NCBI GenBank assembly: GCA_945875975.1
Contig: CAMCMD010000006.1
Coordinates: forward strand, 1-64,000
Direction of reading: 5' to 3'
DNA: 64,000 nt
Source of the DNA: Rickettsia typhi
GTDB taxonomy: Bacteria > Pseudomonadota > Alphaproteobacteria > Rickettsiales > Rickettsiaceae
The position numbers and the translations under genes are program-made. The notes below the pieces were generated by a model. That model worked only from the letters and a program-made list of their open reading frames with translations, was not told where the DNA came from and made no database searches. Below, piece after piece: positions 56,217-64,000 of the stretch (positions are counted from its first letter, which is position 1; every line of letters starts with the position of its first letter).

Positions 56217-56915
56217 CTATACATAATATTTCCAAACTGCCATAATGATTACTAAATGAATACAATATATGGCTAATAAATTATTGCTAATCTTAGTAAG
56301 ATTAAGATTATTTGCCTGTCTAAAGTCCTTAAATGTAAGAGAAAAATATATTGAGCCAATTACAATAGCTGTTGCAATAAATTCAGGAATTTTGAAGTCA
56401 TTAAAATATATGATCATGGTATATAAAAACGAGGTGTATGCTGCTGTAAAAGCAGCTATAGGAAGTGAGATGAGGCTATTTTTTACAGAATAACCAAGAA
56501 CTATCATTGCGATTGTAAGAGTGCCATATTCCAAAACGTGGCTAGTTAGTGGCCAGAGGCAAGCTAAGATGAGGAAGTGTGTATAGGCATTCCAAAAATT
56601 ATTTAGGCAGGATTGAAAAATGATCAAATAGACGTAGCCAATAAAAATAGAAATCAAAATATTCGCTTCAACTATTTGTTGAAATATTACGGCCGCGGTA
56701 AATAGATATAGTCCTACACCGTAAATAAGTACTTTGGGTCTTAATCTATTCCTAAAATTAAATCCAGCGAAGAAACAAAATACTGGAAATGCATAGCGTC
56801 CTACAGCCCGTAGGATCCATGTTTCTGGAAAAAAAAATAATCCAATATGATCAATAATCATGCATATTATAGCAATGATCTTTAAAATGTCCTGATAGTT
56901 AGATGTTCTGGTCAT
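56217..56915 (-). CDS. TraX-like membrane protein
   Basis: 232 residues, about seven membrane helices. DILKIIAIICMIIDHIGLFFFP and RAVGRYAFPVFCFFAGFN match the TraX/acyltransferase-like family (TraX acetylates F pilin; homologues occur outside plasmids). Its target here is unknown. Overlaps murJ by 17 bases. Confidence 0.85.
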   Translation of the reverse strand: MTRTSNYQDILKIIAIICMIIDHIGLFFFPETWILRAVGRYAFPVFCFFAGFNFRNRLRPKVLIYGVGLYLFTAAVIFQQIVEANILISIFIGYVYLIIFQSCLNNFWNAYTHFLILACLWPLTSHVLEYGTLTIAMIVLGYSVKNSLISLPIAAFTAAYTSFLYTMIIYFNDFKIPEFIATAIVIGSIYFSLTFKDFRQANNLNLTKISNNLLAIYCIHLVIIMAVWKYYV

Positions 56916-58431
56916 GTTTTTTTAAAAGTATTATATGAATTTTTAGACAATATGAAACTATTAAAAATATAGCTATTCCAAGGGTGATAGTTCCAAGTAG
57001 CGTTGCAGATTTTATGGTAAATTTGGGGCTATAGAATAGGTCACCAAAATAATGCATAACGAAACTAATAAATATCAGCATACATAGTGAACTAAAAAAT
57101 ACCTTGAAAGCAAATAATTTTGTTTCATATGTTACCCTAAAGTTCCCATATTGTTTTGCATGTTTATTTAAAAGCCAAGTGTTAACCCATGCAGCAATGG
57201 AAGCTCCGATAGCGATTCCAAGATAACCAAGGGGAATCATTAATGCAATATTCAAAATTGTATTAATCGTAAGTGAGTAAAGAGTAATACGAAATGGAGT
57301 TTTTGTATCCAAATTAGCGTAATATATAGGTGTTAAAATTTTTGCTATGACAAATGCTGGTAGTCCAAGCGAAAATGCCGCAAGTGCTCTGGCGGTGTAT
57401 ATTGTATCTTCGGGCAAAAATTTACCACGCTCATAAATAAGATGAATGATTGGTTTTGATAAAATAAATAAACCAATCGTCGAAGGAACAGAAAGTAACA
57501 AAGCGATTTGTATAGCTTTGTTTTGTAAATGGTTAGCTTCGCTATAGTTTTTTTTCTTATATATTTGAGATAATTCTGGCAGTAAAATCGTACCAAAAGT
57601 TATGCCAATTAGAGCCAGAGGTAATTGGTACAAACGATCTGCATAGGATAAAGTAGAGACTGCTCCAGGCAAGAAGCTAGCGATTGCTCCAGAGATAAAA
57701 AGGTTAAGTTGTTGTGATCCAGAGCCTAGCGTGGCAGGTCCCATACTCTTGACCAATTGAATTACTGATTTTTCTTTTAGAGCAAAAATTATAGGAAAAT
57801 TCAAGTCCGATTTGTATAAACAAACTACCATGAATCCCACTTGTAATAGCCCAGCAACAATTAGTGAATAAGCAATACCATAGTGAGCTGTATATTTTTC
57901 TTGAAGATAATAGGTAACTACAATCACACTGATATTCATAATTATGGGCACAAATGCGAAGGCGGCAAATTTCTTTACAGAATTAAGCATGCCGCCAAAT
58001 AAAGCGGTGATGGATACAAATATTAAATAAGGAGTGGTAATACGACATAATATTACTGCTAGCTCAAATTTTTCGTTCTCAAGATAAAACCCTGGGGCAA
58101 TTAGCAAGACGATATATGACATCAGAATTTCGACAATTATTGTCAATATGATGAGAGTAATCATCAATAGCGTAAAGATTTTGCCGCTGAAGATCTTGGC
58201 TTCGTCTCGTGAGGTAACAAGTTTTTCACTAAACATAGGGATAAAGACCGCCGATAATGCACCTTCGCCAAATATTCTTCTAAATAAATTGGGAAATTTA
58301 AAAGCAACGTTAACGCAGTCAGCTAGTGCTGATGTGCCAAAAGTGGTGGCTATAAAAAACTCTCTAGCAAGGCCAAAAAACCTTGATAAAAGAGTAAAAA
58401 ATGCAACGATAATTCCTGATCTTAAGAGCAT
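56899..58431 (-). CDS. murJ: Lipid II flippase MurJ (MviN)
   Basis: 510 residues with fourteen predicted membrane helices. The N-terminus SGIIVAFFTLLSRFFGLARE and NLFRRIFGEGALSAVFIP are the MurJ signature. Exports lipid II for peptidoglycan, which agrees with the wall-peptidase and GlmU-like genes in the window. Confidence 0.96.
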   Translation of the reverse strand: MLLRSGIIVAFFTLLSRFFGLAREFFIATTFGTSALADCVNVAFKFPNLFRRIFGEGALSAVFIPMFSEKLVTSRDEAKIFSGKIFTLLMITLIILTIIVEILMSYIVLLIAPGFYLENEKFELAVILCRITTPYLIFVSITALFGGMLNSVKKFAAFAFVPIIMNISVIVVTYYLQEKYTAHYGIAYSLIVAGLLQVGFMVVCLYKSDLNFPIIFALKEKSVIQLVKSMGPATLGSGSQQLNLFISGAIASFLPGAVSTLSYADRLYQLPLALIGITFGTILLPELSQIYKKKNYSEANHLQNKAIQIALLLSVPSTIGLFILSKPIIHLIYERGKFLPEDTIYTARALAAFSLGLPAFVIAKILTPIYYANLDTKTPFRITLYSLTINTILNIALMIPLGYLGIAIGASIAAWVNTWLLNKHAKQYGNFRVTYETKLFAFKVFFSSLCMLIFISFVMHYFGDLFYSPKFTIKSATLLGTITLGIAIFLIVSYCLKIHIILLKKHDQNI

Positions 58432-58461
58432 GTTCTGTAAATATACGTTAACTTAAAATAA

Positions 58462-58986
58462 CTATAAGTCAGCCCTTTCAAGCGCTTCATCGATAATTTG
58501 ATTTGCTTTTTTAGCGTTTTCCCAGCCAACTACTTTTACCCATTTTCCTTTTTCAAGCTCTTTGTAGTGTTCAAAAAAATGAGTTATTCTTTTTTTTAGC
58601 ATATCAGAAACATCACCAATATCTTTAATATAATCGAATGTTATATCCAATTTTGATATTGGAACTGCCAAAATCTTCTCATCCATACCAGATTCATCTT
58701 CCATCATTAATACACCGACGGGACGAACCTTGATTATAGATCCTGGTACAACTGGGTGATGAGTAATCACAAGCACATCTGCTGGATCACCATCATCTGA
58801 GAGAGTATGAGGAATGAATCCATAATTGCACGGATAAGACATGGAAACTTGCATAAATCGATCAACGACTATTGCTCCTACATCTTTATCAAATTCATAT
58901 TTAACTGGGTTATCATTCATTGGGATTTCAATGATAACATTAAAATCTCCATCCTTTGTTTTTGCAGCAATTTTATCAATAAACAT
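58462..58986 (-). CDS. ppa: Inorganic pyrophosphatase
   Basis: 174 residues, family I. EIPMNDNPVKYEFDKD, YPCNYGFIP, DGDPADVLV and the Lys in KWVKVVGW are the metal and phosphate-binding motifs. Pulls biosynthetic reactions forward. Lies 30 bases upstream of murJ on the same strand. Confidence 0.97.
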   Translation of the reverse strand: MFIDKIAAKTKDGDFNVIIEIPMNDNPVKYEFDKDVGAIVVDRFMQVSMSYPCNYGFIPHTLSDDGDPADVLVITHHPVVPGSIIKVRPVGVLMMEDESGMDEKILAVPISKLDITFDYIKDIGDVSDMLKKRITHFFEHYKELEKGKWVKVVGWENAKKANQIIDEALERADL

Positions 58987-59064
58987 ATCTTATTACTCTA
59001 TTTATGGTTTTTTAGACTTGTCAGTCTAAGACTATAGATTTATACGATATTTTGATCAAAACGG

Positions 59065-60561
59065 CTATACTATTTTTTGATATTCAAAATAGACCTTTCT
59101 AATAGCATAAATCCATAATACGCATACTATGATAAAAATCACCATTAGTGGTGCGGCAATAGAATTATATGTCGCCATAGGCAATATTGTGAAGATCATT
59201 GATTGAACAAGTCCGCTAGCAGATTTACCGATTTTGGGGCTAATCACGTCTACAGCAGCTTTGCCTTTAGTACGCAGCTCTTGATCGAGGGGAATATACA
59301 GCATTTGGCTAGATGTATCCAAAATGGAATATTTTGATCCTTTGGATAAAATATTCTGAACTGCGCCAACAAATACTGCTAAAGCTAATGGAGACATTAG
59401 GATTGCGCCATCAAAAAAATTCATTATGTGTTTGTCAAAAACTACTAAAATAAAGAAAATTGTTCCGGTGGTTAGGATAATTACGGGTGAAATTACTGCT
59501 GCTGCAAACCAACTGCTTTTGCGCATGACATTGTTTCCTATAATCGTCATAACCATAATAGCAACGCCGGTCCAGAGTATATATAAGCTATTAAATTCAG
59601 CATAAGAGTTAACGGTAGGGTACAATTCCTTTATTTTAGCTTTCCACACTGCTTCTACTAGATTCATAGAGAGTCCAAATGAAGCGTAGCATATAAGCAT
59701 CAACCACAAATATTTGGATCTTGCTATGTACTTAAAACTCTCAATGATCCCCATCTTTGGTCTTGTTGATTTATCCATACGACCAACTGGGAGGTTGGAA
59801 TATGTGCTACTGAAGTTTCTTGAAATATACCGAACAAGCAAACATGATAAGACAGAGGCGAAGGCAACCATTGCAATCGATACTTGAACTAACATAATTT
59901 TGTTATTTGATACAGTGAATAAATGGTGAATAACACTATAGTCTGAAGATAAGTTCATCATCATAAAGCCGACTAAGATCAGTGATGAATTGCCGAAGAG
60001 CGAAAATAATGTGTAAAAGCGCTTGGCTTCGTTTGTATTAGTAATTTCATTAGCTATTTGCCAAAACATTAAAATATAAAATACATTTGGCCATAATTCA
60101 GAGAAAGAGTAAAAAAGAATGTAACTCCAGTTACCAACTGTAGCTATATACCATTTTAGATGAGGATGACTATCCATCAGTTGAGCTAGAAGCTGTCTAT
60201 CCATATGAAAAAAATCAATATTCGGATATATCACGAAAGCGAATAGAATGTAAAAACCAGTGAATATTGCTGCCAGATAGTAAAATATTTTATGAATTGG
60301 TAAGTGGTTTATTAGTTTTGCATAGGCAATAACAAAGATTGCTGCCATTGGTGTTACGACATAAACCTTACTAAAACTAGTAATTTCAGCACTTACTTCG
60401 GAAATTAAAATACTGTCTTTTAAGATTCTTAAAACATTCTGGTTAAATATAACACAAAACATTAAAGATGAGATAGGGGCAAACTTAGCCAGTTCTGATT
60501 TGTGAATTGGCCAAAAAATGTTACGGATCTTGTTAAAAGGTTTGGTTTCGTTATTAGACAT
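59065..60561 (-). CDS. tlc: ATP/ADP translocase (Tlc family)
   Basis: 498 residues from ATG 60561 (MSNNETKPFNKIR); the frame extends 15 codons upstream but 498 is the length of the classic rickettsial Tlc1. Twelve membrane helices. The sequence NVLRILKDSILI with basic residues, and HKSELAKFAPISSLMF, are typical. It exchanges bacterial ADP for host ATP, the hallmark of Rickettsiales and Chlamydiae. Confidence 0.96.
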   Translation of the reverse strand: MSNNETKPFNKIRNIFWPIHKSELAKFAPISSLMFCVIFNQNVLRILKDSILISEVSAEITSFSKVYVVTPMAAIFVIAYAKLINHLPIHKIFYYLAAIFTGFYILFAFVIYPNIDFFHMDRQLLAQLMDSHPHLKWYIATVGNWSYILFYSFSELWPNVFYILMFWQIANEITNTNEAKRFYTLFSLFGNSSLILVGFMMMNLSSDYSVIHHLFTVSNNKIMLVQVSIAMVAFASVLSCLLVRYISRNFSSTYSNLPVGRMDKSTRPKMGIIESFKYIARSKYLWLMLICYASFGLSMNLVEAVWKAKIKELYPTVNSYAEFNSLYILWTGVAIMVMTIIGNNVMRKSSWFAAAVISPVIILTTGTIFFILVVFDKHIMNFFDGAILMSPLALAVFVGAVQNILSKGSKYSILDTSSQMLYIPLDQELRTKGKAAVDVISPKIGKSASGLVQSMIFTILPMATYNSIAAPLMVIFIIVCVLWIYAIRKVYFEYQKIV

Positions 60562-60768
60562 TGTTTGCAAAACACCCATGGACAAAAAAAAAACTTTAAA
60601 AGTCATTTCTGGTCGTAGGTCTGCATGCCTATAAGCTATAATTAATAAAATATAGCAGATTCAAATACACTAGCAGTACGATGAAAATATTGCAGCGTAC
60701 TGTATCATTATAGTCCTAGACAGTCAAGCTCTGTTTTTCAATGAAATTATTTAATTGGTCATTTTATT

Positions 60769-61806
60769 ATGTTAGGTTTTCACTCCGATAAATACGATCA
60801 ATACAAAATGGAATATGATCAATTTGCAAAATCAAAAAGTCAACCAAGATATTCTGCTTTATCATTAGCAGTAGATTACGATTCTGAGATAGTAAACCTG
60901 ATGAGATATGAATCCTTGGCTTCGAAAAATAATATATTTCTAATTGTTCCATCAATTTTTAATTCTCCAGAAATACTATTTTTATCAGGAGAGAATAATT
61001 TAGTACAAAACTTACGTCAACAGGGTGAAGTATATCTTGTAAATTGGAAAGAAACTAATAGCCAATTAAAGCTTGAAGACTTAGTTTGCGAACTGCAAGA
61101 AATAATAAATTTTATCGGCAAAAATAATAAGGAAAAAATTAATCTAATCGGCCATTGCATAGGAGGAAATATATGTGTTGCAGCCGTTCATGGTAGGGAG
61201 AATGGCATTAGTAGTTTATCATTATTGACTACTCCGTGGGACTTCGCTCACTTTGGTAATCTTGCATTAATTCTTGAGAATTTTGGTTTTGAGAATGTTA
61301 TAAAAGAGAGAGAGCTAATACCGAAAATATATGTTCAGATAATGTTCTTCTTAATGTTTCCTTCGCAATACAAAGAAAAAATTGATAAGTATTTCACTTT
61401 ATCTCCTGATTCAAGGGAGTTATTTTTACAAGTTGAAGACTGGCTACAATCTGGTATTTCAATCCCAAAATCACTTTATGTGCAAATCATAGAAGAATTT
61501 TGTCTGAAAAATATAACCCACAATAAAGAATGGAAAGTAAATGGGTCAATTGTAAATCTGGAGCAAATTAATGTCGCAACTTGTATTATTTACGCTAAGA
61601 AAGATCAAATAGTGCCCTATAGTTCAATAGTTCCTTTGCAAAAAATGATAAAAAACTCTACTATTATAGAAGTAGAAGGAGGGCATGCTGCTTATCTAAT
61701 ATCTCCTAGTTCTAAATTTCAGCAGCAATATAATAATTGGCTAAAAACCGCTTTAGAACTAAAAGAAGGAGAAGTCGGACCAAGAGATGGAGTTTTACAA
61801 AACTAA
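60769..61806 (+). CDS. phaC: Polyhydroxyalkanoate synthase, short form
   Basis: 345 residues. Alpha/beta-hydrolase with the PHA synthase nucleophile box GHCIGG (Cys about residue 130), Asp in AKKDQIVP (about 278) and His in EGGHAAYL (about 305). Length fits class III PhaC rather than class I (about 590). The class III partner PhaE is not seen in the window. It is followed 53 bases later by phaA, giving a phaCA pair. Confidence 0.88.
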   Translation: MLGFHSDKYDQYKMEYDQFAKSKSQPRYSALSLAVDYDSEIVNLMRYESLASKNNIFLIVPSIFNSPEILFLSGENNLVQNLRQQGEVYLVNWKETNSQLKLEDLVCELQEIINFIGKNNKEKINLIGHCIGGNICVAAVHGRENGISSLSLLTTPWDFAHFGNLALILENFGFENVIKERELIPKIYVQIMFFLMFPSQYKEKIDKYFTLSPDSRELFLQVEDWLQSGISIPKSLYVQIIEEFCLKNITHNKEWKVNGSIVNLEQINVATCIIYAKKDQIVPYSSIVPLQKMIKNSTIIEVEGGHAAYLISPSSKFQQQYNNWLKTALELKEGEVGPRDGVLQN

Positions 61807-61859
61807 CTTTAGTACGATGGTGTTTTTAGTAATATATAAATATTTGGTAGAGAAAATTT

Positions 61860-63035
61860 ATGAAAGAAGTCTATATAACGCATGGTAAAAGAGCGGCTGT
61901 TGGTAGTTTTTTGGGAAGTCTTTCAGAAATGTCTGCTCCTTTGATAGGGGCAGAGGTCATAAACGCAATATTAGTGGAGAGTAAGCTTGATCCAAAGTTA
62001 TTTGATGAGATTATATTAGGTCAGGTAATTGCTGGTGGCTCTGGACAAAACCCTGCTCGCCAGTCATTGATTCATGCTGGCATGCCAATAGAGCTGCCTG
62101 CAACTACTATTAATAAAGTTTGCGGTTCTGGTTTAAAGGCTGTAGCATTGGCAGCAAACGCAATCAGAGCAGGTCAAAGTGATTTAATCATTGCTGGTGG
62201 TCAGGAAAATATGTCTCTCGGTATGCACGGAGGTTATATACGTGGGGGGACTAAATTTGGTGAGATAAAGCTTACTGATTTTATGATGTATGATGGACTA
62301 ACAGATACATTCTCTGGTCAAATGATGGGTATTACTGCCGAGAATATATCTGCAAAATTTAATATTAGTCGTGAGGCTCAAGATCAACTGGCTCTCAACT
62401 CTCAACTAAAAGCATCCAAAGCACAACAAAGTGGAAAGTTTAAAGATGAGATTGTTCCTATCAAAATCCAAAAAAAGAAAGAAAATTTTATATTTGATCA
62501 AGATGAAGGGATTAGAGCGAATTCAAATATGGAAGGTCTTGCTAAGCTAAAACCAGCATTTAAAACTGATGGAACTGTTACAGCTGGTAACTCCTCGACC
62601 ATTAATGACGGTGCAGCTTGTGTTCTTGTTGCTTCAGAAGACGCAGTAAAAAAACATAAATTAGTACCTATAGCAAGAATAGTATCTTATGCTAGTTGTG
62701 GGGTCGACCCTTCTATTATGGGAACTGGTCCTGTGCCTGCCTCCAAACTTGCTCTTGCAAAAGCTGGTTGGAAGGTAGAAAATCTTGATTTGATTGAAGC
62801 TAATGAAGCTTTTGCTGCTCAGGCTGAGTATGTTAATCGAGAAATGAAATGGGATATTAACAAGGTGAATATCAATGGTGGAGCTATCGCTATTGGTCAT
62901 CCTATTGGTGCAAGTGGAGCACGAATTTTGGTGACATTACTGCATGAAATGAGAAGATCTGCTGCCAAAAGAGCGCTTGCTACTCTTTGTATTGGTGGAG
63001 GTATGGGGATTGCTATGTGTTTAGAGCTAGCTTAA
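61860..63035 (+). CDS. phaA: Acetyl-CoA acetyltransferase
   Basis: 391 residues. Thiolase motifs: NKVCGSGLKAVALAANAI (acyl-binding Cys), NINGGAIAIGHPIGASGAR (His) and LCIGGGMGIAMCLE (second Cys). First step of polyhydroxybutyrate synthesis, or reverse in beta-oxidation. It converges on the Hda-like gene and overlaps it by 23 bases. Confidence 0.96.
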   Translation: MKEVYITHGKRAAVGSFLGSLSEMSAPLIGAEVINAILVESKLDPKLFDEIILGQVIAGGSGQNPARQSLIHAGMPIELPATTINKVCGSGLKAVALAANAIRAGQSDLIIAGGQENMSLGMHGGYIRGGTKFGEIKLTDFMMYDGLTDTFSGQMMGITAENISAKFNISREAQDQLALNSQLKASKAQQSGKFKDEIVPIKIQKKKENFIFDQDEGIRANSNMEGLAKLKPAFKTDGTVTAGNSSTINDGAACVLVASEDAVKKHKLVPIARIVSYASCGVDPSIMGTGPVPASKLALAKAGWKVENLDLIEANEAFAAQAEYVNREMKWDINKVNINGGAIAIGHPIGASGARILVTLLHEMRRSAAKRALATLCIGGGMGIAMCLELA

Positions 63036-63669
63036 CGAGTGGTACTGTAATCTTACGCTTATGCTCTATCGCGTAGTCATTGATTTTTTGTACAGCAATG
63101 ATTATTTCCGGAAATTCACGCGGTAATATGTTTACTAAATAATTGATCACCTCTTTGTCTACAACTACTGAGAAGTTAGAAAAGAGCTTGAATATCAACA
63201 TAGAAATCAGGTTATCATCTGGAAAATCAATGTCCACAATATTTGTTGCATTAATTCTTGACGCTAAGTCTGCTAAAGCCAACTTTGGTAGTTGAGTAGT
63301 AGTGATCAGTAAATACTTGTTACTTTCATGAATTGAGTTGAATTGGTGAAGGACTTTCTCTTCGTTCCAACTGCTGTCAAATCCATCTATTACAAAAGTC
63401 GTGTGGTGAGACAACAGGCTTTCTGTTAGCTGATGTGCTTTTTTGAGAAATAATGCCCCAGAGTTTAATGACCATTTTTTAGCTAAATAACTCTTCCCAG
63501 AAGACTTTGGTCCCCTCAAAATAAGTGTTTTTGCATAGGGGGCTACTCCCCACGTTTCAGGTGGCCAAGTAATTAGCGTCTTAAGAGCCAAATGATTTGA
63601 GGATGATTCAATAAATTCACTTGGATCGTGGTGATCGCTACTGTCGAAAGAGAAAGTGATTTGTTGCAT
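63013..63669 (-). CDS. DnaA-like AAA protein, Hda type
   Basis: 218 residues, the size of Hda. It has the DnaA family ATPase core: LILRGPKSSGKSYL (Walker A), TFVIDGFDSSWNEE (Walker B, with Asp-Gly instead of Asp-Asp/Glu) and the LASRINATN (box VII region). It lacks the DNA-binding domain of DnaA. By family it should regulate DnaA activity after initiation. Confidence 0.85.
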   Translation of the reverse strand: MQQITFSFDSSDHHDPSEFIESSSNHLALKTLITWPPETWGVAPYAKTLILRGPKSSGKSYLAKKWSLNSGALFLKKAHQLTESLLSHHTTFVIDGFDSSWNEEKVLHQFNSIHESNKYLLITTTQLPKLALADLASRINATNIVDIDFPDDNLISMLIFKLFSNFSVVVDKEVINYLVNILPREFPEIIIAVQKINDYAIEHKRKITVPLVKLALNT

Positions 63670-63694
63670 CTATATATGGTCATTTAAGTTGGGG

Positions 63695-64000
63695 TTAGCT
63701 TTTATACATGCTGCTAGACTTATAGTAGTCAATTATATTTAATAAGCAAACTTTTGTTATTCCGGCTATGGGGATAGCAAATAAGACTCCTACAAATCCA
63801 AATAAATTAGCTGTAGCAAAGACGGAAAAGATAATCCATACCGGATGTAATCCAATGCGGTCTCCAATAATCTTGGGAGTCAAGATATAGCTTTCTACTG
63901 TATAGCCTATTGCAAATAAAATAAGTACATAAATAAGTTCTGTGCCCGCTCCAAAAGAAAAATAGCAGCTAATTGTCACCATCAAAAAAGACAATACAAC
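63695..64000 (-). CDS. AI-2E/PerM-family transporter, C-terminal part; cut at window edge
   Basis: Frame open to the right edge; about 101 C-terminal residues seen. Membrane helices in [39 protein letters not shown]... show the family C-terminus ([28 protein letters not shown]). Substrate unknown. Lies 25 bases upstream of the Hda-like gene, same strand. Confidence 0.85.
   Translation of the reverse strand, partial: VVLSFLMVTISCYFSFGAGTELIYVLILFAIGYTVESYILTPKIIGDRIGLHPVWIIFSVFATANLFGFVGVLFAIPIAGITKVCLLNIIDYYKSSSMYKS

Overview
The window reads as about 64 kb of chromosome from an AT-rich, obligately intracellular alphaproteobacterium of the order Rickettsiales, most likely family Rickettsiaceae. 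The main pointers are a 498-residue ATP/ADP translocase (59065-60561), the DUF1013/TrcR and GapR regulators, a FadB-type enzyme with the dehydrogenase half first, an exonuclease-dead DNA polymerase I, and many small palindromic intergenic repeats. Genus cannot be fixed from sequence alone. Almost everything is housekeeping; the accessory material is confined to a few spots.

Layout. 1-1500 is the 3' part of a large helical-repeat protein. 1525-5669 (minus) holds polA, a GlmU uridyltransferase-only gene and yebC. 5700-6900 is a low-gene-density patch with a dispersed repeat and a frameshifted ORF. 6894-10934 (plus) holds a glutamine-type ABC importer (permease and ATPase), a frameshifted host-attachment-family gene and a FadB-like beta-oxidation fusion. 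11057-11950 is a dead MNT-HEPN gene. 11993-20632 (minus) is a long tight run: gatC-gatA-gatB-map-radC-wecA-DUF721-cyaY-msbA, then a copper chaperone. 20828-25946 holds bamE, rpmF-fabH-HU-merR, gapR, queF and a phasin. 26045-34327 holds ubiX, tRNA-Gly, a desaturase, a proline-rich candidate effector, an M15 peptidase, phaB, an M48 protease and a DsbA-family protein. 34415-42248 holds hemW-xthA, ubiB-ubiE, mutM-xthA2, a conserved unknown and TrcR. 43343-48364 holds dut, tRNA-Asp and an RND pump with its adaptor. 48590-55306 holds a lipoprotein, glyQS, and a small accessory island (coiled-coil protein with a ubiquitin-interacting-like motif, intact MNT-HEPN fusion, repeat element) ahead of sua5. 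55452-60561 (minus) holds tlc, ppa, murJ, a TraX-like gene, rpmG, rpsP and tRNA-Thr. 60769-64000 holds phaC, phaA, an Hda-like gene and an edge-truncated AI-2E-family permease.

How the genes fit together. PhaA, PhaB, PhaC and a phasin, all present but scattered over 37 kb, make an apparently complete polyhydroxybutyrate storage route, which is notable beside a parasitic ATP importer. UbiX, UbiB and UbiE serve ubiquinone synthesis; HemW and the PCuAC chaperone serve heme and cytochrome oxidase maturation. QueF makes the queuosine precursor, and tRNA-Asp(GUC), a classic Q-modified tRNA, lies in the same window. The points most worth following are the 52315-54380 island (UIM-like coiled-coil protein plus MNT-HEPN, with a decayed MNT-HEPN copy near 11 kb beside the same palindromic repeat), several single-base frameshifts in A-runs or gene starts, and an HU-family gene that appears to lack any usable ATG, GTG or TTG start.
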